64,000 bases of DNA, taken from Alligator mississippiensis. Taxonomy: Eukaryota; Chordata; Crocodylia; Alligatoridae. Where the stretch lies: positions 29,896,338-29,960,337 of the forward strand of contig NC_081836.1 in NCBI RefSeq assembly GCF_030867095.1. The letters are read 5' to 3'. Position numbers and translations under genes: made by a program. Under the pieces are notes generated by a model. It ran no database searches, was not told the origin of the DNA, and saw only the letters and a program-made list of their open reading frames with translations. Positions 39,942-51,900 of this stretch are shown here, piece after piece; the first letter of the stretch is position 1, and each line of letters begins with the position of its first letter.

Positions 39942-42900
39942 CTATGGCGGTGGTGGGATCTGTGCCCCCAGCAGGTCATAGGCAAATATGTTCCAGAAGA
40001 CAGCGAAGACGAGGAAGGTGGCATAAGAGAGTAGCACGACCCACCATCCGCACTGGTCCTGCAGGTTCTCCTCATAGCTGCGCAGGATGGTCAGCCCCAT
40101 GCTGATGCCCACAATGGCACCAGCTAGGTGAGCCATGAAGCTGGGTTGGGGGCCAGAGGCTGGCAGGGGAGGGGAGAAACGGAGCCAGACGGCTCGACCC
40201 ACCTCCGAGCTCACTGCAAGGGAGAGGATGAAGAGTGGGAAACCAGCTTGATTCAGCAAGGACCCAGCCTGAGAGCAACCCCACTACCCCTGCTCTGCGT
40301 GTGGGGCCCTGTGTCTGTCCAGCCCTGCTGCTCCCAGGTCCCAGCCACTACTGATGGGGACAAGTGCCTCCGCTGGAAGGCTGCACATTTCTGTGCTGTT
40401 TGTTGTCACTGAGTAACAGGCTGAGGAAGATTTTGGTGGCATCCCAGCAGGCACTGGTCTGCATGGCATGGAGCTGAGCTTCATCAGGCTACAAGCAGGC
40501 TGGGAGTGAGATGCTGATGCCTATGGGTGAGGGCGACAGGACACAGGAAGGGCTCATCAGGGGAAATGCCTGCGTGCTCTCCATGACAGACAGTCTTGAA
40601 GCAGAGAGTGGCACCTCTCAAAGAAACACTCTATATCAGGGGTTGTCAACTGGTGGTACGCGTACCCCTGCGGGTACTTGAGAAGGCCCGAGGGGGTACA
40701 TGTGGGCAGGCGGGGACGGAGTGCTAGCATGCACCATCCCATGCTGCCATGCAGGCGCTGTGTGCCCGGCTGGACGTGGGGGATGAGGGAAGTTTGCACA
40801 TGGTGGCTGCCACTGCTCCGCATTCAGCTGTGCGCCACTGCCCCCTCCCCCCTGCTCTGCATCTGGCCTCCAGGGGTACACTGATCCAAAAAGATTGAAA
40901 ACCCCTGCTCCGTATCATCATGCCCATGAGCAAGGCAAGTCAAGCATGGGGGCTGCAACTATCCTTCCATCTCATGGTTGCATGGGAAGGGGTTCATGGA
41001 GACTTTGGGACGGAAAAAGAGGTGGAGACCTACTTCTCTGGTTCAACCAGTGTTTGAGAGAATTTGCTAACACAGCAAGGAAGGGCAATTCTCCCTGTTG
41101 CAGGAGGCCTGGGGTGAAGTTCCCTGGCCTGTGCTATGCAGGACATAGGACCCAGTGACTGTAATGATCACCTCTGGCCTTGGAGCGTCAATGGCTGGCA
41201 CAGTCCTCCCCCAGGGCCTTCTCCCTGGTAGCCAAGTATGTACACCAGGTACTTACTGCACACAAGGGCCAGGACCATCCGGAGCAGCTTGTAGGGGCAA
41301 CGCATCCCTGCCCAGTTCTGAGGACAGACAGACAGAGTTACAGCTACACAAGACCCATGGCTGGGCTCAAGCAATGGACTATTCCTGACCCATTTCCAGC
41401 TGGAAGGGACCTGTGGCAGCCTGTCAAGCAGCAGTTCACTACCTAAAATGGCAGCAGGGAGGAGTGAAGCTCCTTCAGAGGAAGAAGTCTATTGCCTGCC
41501 TAGGAGCATGGCCACAACCAGGGCTATGTTACAGCAAATGGGGCAAGACAGCCATGGCCAGCTTGCAAAGCCTGGAAAGCCCTGTCTATATTGTTCTCTG
41601 GGGCAGATGCTGGACATGCCCAGGCATCAGTGCCCTGCTAGGTGTGACAGGGTTGAGGCAGAAGGGTGGGAGAGAGGGGGAAATAGAGGGAATGGGGCTT
41701 TAACCCTCAAGAAAACCCTTGCTGATGCCCCAAATTCTTAAAGAAGAGATTGATGGTGGCTATGAATTGTCCCCTGTTGATAATACTAGTCATAGGTGGT
41801 TGGCCAAGATAAGGCAAGCAGCAAATGCCCTTCATTGCTCTGGTCTCTACCCCATCCCCCTGCTACCTCCATGTCAATGCACTATCCACAGCTGGTGCCA
41901 GCCCAGAGGTGTGGAGTGACCCTGGTCTCCTACAGTGCTAATCCCAGGCCAGCAACGTACCAAAGGACACGGACCAAAGCTGTTTGCCTGAACCGGACTG
42001 GGTGGGCAACCACCATGGACATGACCATCCCAGCCAGCACCAGCAGCTCATGCCGCTGCTCTCCTCTCAGAGTTTGTCTGGGCACTCTTTAACATTATCT
42101 CAGCTGCTCCTGGGATCCCAGTAGGCAACAGGAGGACATATGCCACATACCAGTCCCACCCCAGTGCCCTCCCTGGTAGGCTGCACAGCCAGAGGACCTA
42201 CCATGACGACGTTGGCCAGGTGAGCAGAGCAGAGGGCATAGACGCCTCCTGAGCCTCCAACCAGCGGGGCCCTCATGTCTGTGATGGAGACAGTCAGGGA
42301 GCCTGCAGGCAAGAGGGGAATACTGGGGAATACTGGTGACAGAGCAGAGGAGAGCACGCCTGTGCCCTGGGGCAGAGTACAAGGAAATGGGCTCAGAAAG
42401 ACAGGCTTTCCCAGTCCACAGCATGGAGCTTTTCATAGCTCCTGCTCTCGCTGCCTCAGCATCAAACTTTAATGGGACTTTCCCCACGTACAGGCTTTTC
42501 CACCACATCGGTCTGCATTATAGCATCAGCACATACTCCAGCTCCTGCACGTGCTCTCCTCCAAAGCACATACTCATTTGGTGTATAATGAGCACGCACA
42601 GTGCAGCCCCTCACCCACCACAGAGCACATGCTAACAGCATACGCAGCGCAGCCCACCACAACACCACAGAGCACATGGCACAGCCCCTCACACCCCCAC
42701 AGCGCACACGCTAATACAGCCCTGCCTCAATACCCAGCACAGAGCACGCACTAACACCACACCCAGCAGAGCCCCTCGCACCCAGCACAGAGCACACACG
42801 CACTCCACAGGCAGCACAGCCCCTCACACCCTTGTTATCTACCTCAGCCAGCAATGCCAGTGCTATCCCTACAAACTGCACACTGACTCCTTCCAGTCCA

Positions 42901-45900
42901 AATGCGTACTGCGAGCACTCACCACTCAACACATGCTCCACCACGGTCTCCTGCTGCTGCACACCTGCCCACTATAACTGATGTGCACCACACACTTGGC
43001 GCAGGGGTGCTGACACCCCAAAATGCAGACCCACTGCATCTACATCTCCTGGGCCAAGTTCATCCTGGTCTGATCCCACTGTAACCAACAGGATTACCCT
43101 GGAGAGGAACCTGCCTCATGGGGCATAAGGCACCCACAGCAGGTGGCTATCAGGCTGACCCTGCTGGTTGAGTCTCTAGAAGGGCTGGTATGCTGCTCCA
43201 CATGCCCTGACACTGCCCCAGGCCACTTGCTGGTAGCACCTGGGAAAGCCCCTAGGAACCAGGCAGTGATCTCATCTCATGCCACCCACAGGATGTGGCA
43301 CTGTGCCTGCCAGCCGGCAGACAAGCACCCCCATCAGAGGGGAACCACCCAGGGAAACATACCTGGGGAATGGGACTGAACATCAGCTGCCCTCCAGCTC
43401 AACCACAGCCACGCCGGGGAAACTTAGCTGTGCCCTTGCAGCACTCTGGGTACAGTCACACACAAAGCTGGCTTGAGAAACATGGGCAGAGGCTGTCATC
43501 ACAGTGGTCAAGGCAACCATTCCAGGGAACTGGGCAGGGCCCCACTTTGCTCTCAGTGTTGGCACAGGGTCTCTGAGCTGCAGGCAGGGTTAGTGTTTGC
43601 TGCCCTCAGTCCCAGGCCATTCTCTGCCAAGACAGCAGTTTCTGGGAGCAGAGAGTGGGTTTGATGGGTACGAGGAGCCCTGGTTTCTGATCTCTCCCTC
43701 TCCAAAGAAATCCATGGGTGAGTAATTCTGGCTACTCTGCTAATTGCCCAAGGGCCTTGCAAACAGTTCTGCATGCAGTCAGCAGCATGGAAAAGCATTA
43801 GCACTCAGAGGTAGCTTTCCCCAGATGCCTGCCTGGTATATATAGCTCTTGAGCTAAAGAGCATTAGAAAATCTCTTATGTTACACCACTGGGTGAAAAG
43901 GAGTGAAGGGCCCCCATGTGTGACTGTCCTATCCTGTCTGAAATATAGCTGGGCATCATGAAAAACCACAGGATTAAAGGGTTTGGTGTCACCTTGAACC
44001 CCGAGGACAACCTCAATTATTACTGTTCACACTGCACCAACAATGTGCGTGGTTTCTTAAAGACCAGGGCTCCATTAACAATAAGTTTCATACAATAATT
44101 ATGTGGCTCTGTTCTGCCTGGAAACTCTCTGAGCCTTTTACAAATGTCACCAGTGTGTAAAGGATGTGCAAAAATCACTTCACACACATGCTCTGAAGTG
44201 CCATCAGCTCTGGGGAGATGCACAGGAGCTGGAGCTGTTTAGCAAAGCACCCGGACACTGGACAGCTATTTAGGACAGGAAGTGAGGAAGAATGTGGTAG
44301 CCAACAAGAAAAATCTGAAAGGGGAGTGAGTTAGAAGGAAAGCATGTGCCTGAGTTAAAATCTGACCGGGGCAATGGTTTGCACCACAGCTCTTGCCCAT
44401 AGTGCCAACAACAGGGACTGCCTAAAAAGATCAGGCCTTGGCTTGAATTTCATCCAGAAGATGGTACCTTAGCAGGGCTGAGTCCCAAGGGGCATGCTGG
44501 GGCACAGCCCACCTTGGCCAGGCTCCCCTGGCTCTGCTGTCCATGGCTGGTGAGGAGATGTGAGGTTACAGCCCCAAATACCTGAAATGGCTACAGAGGG
44601 GTAAGTGTGGAGTTTGTCCTCCACCCCCAGGCCAGCTGCTTCCTCCTGGCTGAGCACCCCTGATATGAAATGCAGCTGTTCTAGGAGTTGGGGTAGGGGT
44701 CACTGCTGAGACAGGGAGCCCTTCCCTTCTGTGTCACTGGTTCAAAGATGGCTCATCACAGCCATACAATGCCCACTTTGGAGCTCCTGGTAGTCTCATA
44801 TCCTAGCAGGTATGGCACTGACATCTAGCCACAGAGAAGTCAAGGGCCAAATGGGCCATGAAGACTGATCTTTGCCCTCACCCTTAGCCCTAGAGGAGCC
44901 TCCCAGCTCAGGTTGGGAGACCTGACACACTGGACTGCTTCTGCCACCTGCAGAGGGGATGTTGCTATCAAGGGCCTGGGCAGCCTCCATTAATACAAAG
45001 TCAGCGATATACACAGAATTGCAACAAGCCTTGGAAGGTCAGACCTACTGCCCTGCTCCAAGCTCTGGCCATTGACAGTGCAGAGGAACCACTGACCCAC
45101 CTGCATAAACAACCCAGGGAAACATCAGCTGTGGGCGGGGGAATCTTTGTTGTCTGCTAGTGCTGTGGTCTATGACACACAGCCAGGCAGGTCCTATCCT
45201 GTCCAGCAGGAGGCAGCCACCCTGGATGGATAAGAGGGATCCCCAATCTCCAAGCACTGGGTGCACAGGGACTCCGCTGCAGCAGGTCTATAGTCAGTGG
45301 TCTCTATGTTTCACTCACTACCCTATGTGCTCCACACTGACAGAGAAGCTGCCAGGGCGCAAAGGATGCCTTTACCACCCCTGCACCCCCAATCCCCTCT
45401 CCCTGCACTGGCTTCCTGCTGTAATCACTTCCTGCATTTCCTGAGCCTAGATCCAGCTTGCAGCAGGAAAGGAAGGAAGGAGACTTTAAGGATCAGGTCA
45501 GCAACCAGCAGCAGCTCAACAGAATTGGGGTCCCTGCCTTTGCAAACCCTGCAGGGCTCTGCTCTGATGGAGAGTGCACATGGAAGAGAATCTCCCCTGC
45601 AGCCACACTGCCCTGCTAGGCTATCCTCAGCTTTTCCCTGGGGCTGGCTGACTTGAGGAAGGGAAACATGTCATGAGCAGCGATAATTCTTCACTCATTT
45701 CAGCAGAAGGAGCCAATCCCTCTGGGAATAATGGAGAAGGGAGCATTTTCCTGAGTAGGGACTGGATCAGCCTGTCTGCTGGGACCCCCTCAGGCCCCAG
45801 GGGAGGCGCACCCAGGCCTAGGGTCACTGAGGACCTAGTCAGGGAACTTCTGGAGGGACTGGATGTATTTAAATCAGCTGGTCCTGACGACCTGCACCCC

Positions 45901-48900
45901 AGAGTGCTGAGGGAATTGGCAGAGGTCATTGCGGGACCCCTGGCACGGCTTTACGAGCGCTCGTGGTGCTCTGGTGTGGTACCAGGGGACTGGAAAAGGG
46001 CCAATGTGGTTCCCATTTTCAAAAAAGGGAGGGAGGAGGACCCAGGAAACTACAGGCCAGTCAGTCTTACCTTGGTCCTGGGTCAGCTTTTTGAGAGAGT
46101 TATCCTGGCGCATGTCCACAAGGGGCCAGCAGGGGAGGTTATGCTTAGGGGCAACCAACATGGGTTCATTAGAGGCAGGTCCTGTCAGACCAACCTGGTG
46201 GCCTTCTATGACCAGGTCACAAAATCCTTAGATGCAGGGGTAGCAGTGGATGTAGTCTTTCTGGACTTCAGGAAGGCCTTCGACACTGTCTCTCACCCCA
46301 TTCTCATTAAAAAACTAGGGGACTGTGGCATCGACAACTACAAATGGGTCACTAACTGGCTGGAGGGCCGCACCCAGAGAGTGGTGGTGGATGGGTTCTT
46401 TTCGACCTGGAGGGATGTGGGCAGTGGGGTCCCCCAGGGCTCGGTCCTCAGACCCACACTGTTCAACATCTTCATCAGCGACTTGGTTGAGGGCGTAAAA
46501 AGCACCCTATTTAAATTTGCTGATGACACTAAGATGTGGGGAGAAGTGGGCACACTAGAAGGGAGGAATAGGCTACAATCGGAACTAGACAGGTTACAGG
46601 AGTGGGCGGATGAGAACAGGATGGGTTTCACCACTGACAAGTGCAAGGTACTGCACCTGGGGAGGAAGAACCAGCAGCAGACCTACGGGCCGGTGCCCCC
46701 ACCCACCTGCCAGCACTCCCGCTAGGTAGAGGAAGCTGATGCGCAAGATACCATGGACCATCTCCAGGGGGACCCCGATCATCAGCTGGAGGAGGGCATT
46801 GAATCCAAGCTGTTCCAACCTGGACAGAAACATAAGGAGACAAGTTAAGCTCAGCAAGCAGAGTCCTTCTAGCTGGCCACACAGGACAGGGTGGGGATGA
46901 TACACCCCACTGTGGTGTAACTTTCAGAGAAGATGAAACAATGAGGGGAAAGGGACTCACCCAAGGTCACAAAGACAGTCAATGGCAGAGCTGGACACAG
47001 ACCCTAGGACTTCTGGCCCCCTGATCCCCTTCCCTAACCATGAGCCCACATCTCTCATACTCGGCATAGCCGACAGCTGCTCTTGGCCAGAGGAAGGGGT
47101 ATCTACCTGGTCAGGAACCCAACTGAGACGGCCCTTCAGTCATTCTCACCTAGGCAGCATTTGAGCTAGAGAAAAAAGCTCCATCTCACATGACCAGCTG
47201 CCCCAATCTGCTCCATCTCCCACCTGGAATTTACTTCCACACTGAGCAACTGCAGGCCCTCCTGGGTCCAAGGGAGGGATGGCTGCAATAGGGAGGCAGC
47301 TTCGGCAGCTCAAGCCTATTGAAACTATGAACTGTTGTAGCTCTACAGGAAATCCTGGCCTTTCAAGACTCTCTTTTATCCTGAACTGGAACAAAGAGTC
47401 AAAACACTGACAGTTCCTGCAAAACAAATTATGCAAAAATGGTATTTGGCAAATACTGAAGCAACTGATTAGAATTTTCCAGTTCAATAAAACCAAATCA
47501 CCTCCTTTTGATTTTATCCTTTCAATGACATCAAAGGGAGAATTGATATAACATATTAATAACAACACTGATAGCAATACGATGATAAAGACAATCAAGA
47601 AGTTAACATCCAAAATAAAGACCCTTGGTGTCAACTGAAATGTGGCCTATTGATAATTCGGGTTGGAATTTTCAGTGAAACTGCTGCAGCCCTGCAAAAT
47701 ATTTGGTGTTGGTCAAACTGGCATTTCCCAGTGAAAATGTGCTCAAAGCATCATCAACCAGCTCAGCCCTAAAGGAAGAGCCCAACAGTGCTCCCATCTG
47801 GATACCAACTTCCCAAGCATGCCCTCAGTACAGACCAGCCAATCCCAGTCATGCTCAGAAGTATCTCATTGATGGGGCATTGTGTGGCCTTTACAAGGCA
47901 ATGAACATCCAGGGTTGGAGATGGCAGCTCAGGAATTGCCTGTGGTTAATCCCACCATTCAGCAGATCTGATTGGGGCTGTTAATTTTGCTAATCAAGAG
48001 GCCATCAATCCAGGGAACAGGCTGTGCTACTGTGGTCAATATCTTTGCAGTGATCATTATTATTTCATCCCCAATTGACATTCTGTGTGGTCGCTGCATT
48101 GGCATGGCACAGGGACACGCAGACTCTGTGGCCAGGCAGTCTCAGAGCTGGGGGGGCTTCTCCTGTCCTTGGTTTTGCTACTGCTTTGCCACAGAGCCAG
48201 CTTTGAAAGAAGAGGAGGCTGGCAATGCTCATCTCTCACAGCACATCTGCCTCTCCCGTCAGAAAGCAGGAGACACCTTGCCACTCTAGCTGCTGGCTGT
48301 AGCCAGAGATGGCCAATGACCCCTCTTCCCCCTTGTCCTGTATTTCAGTGCATTACTGGTCAGCTCAGTGCAGGCCACAGCCATCAACAAGCAACACAAC
48401 CAGGGGGTATGGACCAATCTGAGCCCCTAACCACTTCCTCCCACAGCTCCGACCATGATGGGGGCAGGAGGCAACCCTGAGGAAGGAGTTCATTAATGCA
48501 CCCAGCATCACTCTCAGCGTGCCCTGACCCTACAAAGACACACAAGGGTGCCTCTGCACAATGGAGATCCCCCCGCCCTGGGGCTCTGACGAGGAATGTC
48601 AAGTCTAGGAGGGAAAACTATCTAGACTGTCTCCATGCACAGGTTAGTCAATTAATCAAGGATTTTAGTAGGCTTTCACCCTTGTCCTGCTTCCCACAGT
48701 GACATCATAATGCTGTATTGATGACATCACACTGGCAGCTCATGTGCCTTGGTGCTAAATTCTAGCCACAGGAGCCTGGCTTTGCTCTCTCACATGCTGC
48801 CCACTGGGAGGAGGCATGCAAAGAGTGGGGGGTGCAGCTTCCCAGCAGTGGTAGGGAGGAAACGGGAGGATCCTGGCCTGTCCTTAGCACTGGGCCAGCA

Positions 48901-51900
48901 GTGATCTCAGTGCTTCCGCTGCTGGGGAATGGCCTGCTCCACAAGCTCACCCACTGTTCGAGACAGTCCAATTAACATTTTGCAAGAATGAATTTGACCT
49001 GACGCCATTTCCAAGGCCCATTCAATTCCAACCTCAGCATTTATTTCATTTATTAGCAAGAATTCCTATAGTGCTGATCTCAGTCCTGAACAAGGCTCTT
49101 GCAAATGTTTATGATTTAACCCTCCCAATTCCATTGTCAAGTCAGCAACTGCAATACATCCTCTTCTATGGGGAAAACTGAGGCACAGAGAGAAAGTAAG
49201 TGACCTGCCCAAAGTCATTCAGCAAGTCAGTGGCAGAGTGAGGACCCTGACCTGCAAGAGCATCCCTCCTCCTTTTGGTTTCTCAAGTCACATGGTTGTG
49301 TTTCTGCTTCCTGACTGGACAAGCCGGTCTACCTCAGCCCAAAACAGGTGTTGCCTCCCCAGAAGAGGAGTGGGGCTGTGTCTCAAGTCCTGTTCTGAAG
49401 TTCCTTCCTATGAAATCCAGCCATGCCAAACACTGCTCCCATGGATACAATTGGGACTGCAAAGCCAGTGGAGGCTAAATTCTAGTTGCCAAGATGTTCT
49501 GCAAATAGCTGTTCTCACTGTTAAACCTGCCCCGGAGAGCAAAGCTTTCCACTGTCCATACACCAGAAGACAGCACAGGCAGTTGCAATGTACTGTCTCT
49601 CAAGATCTTCCCTCAGATATGCTCAGCCCTCTCCTGGAGGGGCCACACCTGCAGGAATAACAACCTAGTCATGAAATCCACCCAGCCCCTGGCTTCTCCC
49701 CTGGCACTATCACTGAAGAACTGGGCCTGACTGTGCCCCCCGGCTCATTTCACACAGGCCACCTGGTGGGAATTACTTCCTGTCCCTGGGTCTCATTCCC
49801 AGTCCCCTGAACCATCCACTGAAAAAGGGGTTCTGGCCCAGGCACCAAATTCTTGCCACAACTCAGAGCAGAGGAGCACAAGCTGCCCTCAGCACTTTCA
49901 ACACACTCACAAGCTGCAGGCACTGTAGTGCCCTGTGCGGAGACAGGAATCCATGGCCCATATTTGCTCTGACCTGGTTTGCCCTGCCTGGGCGACATCC
50001 CCCAAACTCAGCATCTCTCTCCCTCCCTCCCTCCCTCCAGGGTGGTTCCTCCTTACCCAACGTGCATGAACATGTAGGTAAGGAACCGCCAGGCACGGGC
50101 TCGGTGCCCCGGATGATAGACCAGTGGGCTCTTCATGTACTCCGGGTGGTATGTCTGCAGCACCCACTTGTTCAACCGAGCCCCATAGCACAGAAACACG
50201 ATGATCTGCAGAAAGAAAGGGGCTGGCTGTCAATTGGGAAGGATTTCCCTGCTCTGTAGAGCACAGTACAGAGAGCAGGGGCCAGGTGGAGAAGTGGCAG
50301 AGGGCACAGCCTGCTCTGGCTCTGGATGCCCACAGGAAGGCAAATTCCCCAGGCACGGAGACACCCCCCAGGTGCATTTCCTGTGAGGTTCAGGGTACCT
50401 GGGTGAGCGTGACAGCTGCCATGAAGACGGGCGGGGGGCAGGTGCGATGCTGGTAGAAGTACCAGCGTCGGTCCATCTCACAGGGCAGAATCTCATAGGC
50501 CACGTAGCGGACAAAGCGCTTGTAGAAGCCCAGGCCTGTCTCGTCCAGCAGCACATCGCGGGGCAGTGCCCTCTGCCCATTGGCAATGGCTCGCTTGAAG
50601 CTGCTGGAGCGTTTACTGCTGATCTGTAGAGAGAGGCTGTGACAGACAACGGTTGCGAACAGAGCTCCCAGCCCTCCGCTCCCCACCCTAGCCGGCAGGG
50701 GTCGCTTCAGGCCAGAGATTCCCCGAACATGGGACCACTGCGATGTCAGGTGAGGAGAGAGCAGTGAAGGGCTGGGACAAGGGACAGGTGCCTTTGGAGA
50801 CAGGATGCGAAGCACACAGTGTGCGCAGGGGCAGTGTGCTAATGAGGCACTCTCCTGGATCGTCTCCACACTCAGCTGAGCCAAGTAGGAATAATCTAAG
50901 GATTCATGACTGAATATTCAGTGGTGCTTTCTGCTTTTGTGGAGAGCTCAGTACACGAGAGGAAAATAAATCTTTATTTCCTCTCCAAGATGGGTCCTTG
51001 TGCAGGCCGGGACTAACTATGCATAATCCCTACCCCACACGCAGCAGCCCCAGAGCCAGCCAGGGCAGAAGCCTTCGCTGTGGGGAAGATCCTGGCAACA
51101 AGCTGTTTCACCTTCCCAGTAGGAGGCATTGCTGGGTACGTGCAAGTGCTCCCAGCTACTCCAGTCATCCCTGTGACTGTGGGCCATGGCACAAGGAGGC
51201 CATCTAACAGGAATCTGCTTGTATTTCACAACGTTTTGCTCACAGCTGTCATCTCTCCACCCGGGGGGCTGCAAGGCAACTGGTGATACCTTGCCAGCTC
51301 TGCAGAGCTCTCCACAGAGTAGGGCTCAGCGATGCCAGCCCCTCCAGCCCAGTCCAGCAGTGGCATCTGGTTCCCCAGGGCATGTTTGACTGCCCTGATA
51401 CCAGTAGATAATGGTTTCTGTGGAATGGCCCTTTGTCCCCTAGGTGCTGAGCTTCAACCTCCTTCCACACAGGCCAGCAAAGAGCCATGAGGGACAGATG
51501 ATATAGTTCCTACCAGGCTCCAGCCCAGCCTTGAACTGGTGACTTGATGGGGGCCAGGGTCACCAAGCAAAGACTCCCTCCCTCTGTTCCAATCCCAGTC
51601 TAGGTTCACCAAACAAAAACTCTTTCTATGCCAGAAGAAAGGACCAAGAGTCTGGCATTTCTGCCAGCAAACTGATGGCAGGGGATGGTGGGAGGTGACC
51701 TGCTCCAGAACCACCTGTGGTGTGTGCAGGGTAGAGTGTGTGCGTGCGCATGCGTGCATGCAACGATAGACATCAGGTATGTCCTCCTTGAGCTCTGCTT
51801 CCCACAGGGAGCCCTGAACTGGCCCCAGGGACCCTGTCCAGCAGCTGTGTTCCTCAGTGCAGTGGGCTGCCCCGTGACATCAGTCATCTCCTGGGATTGG

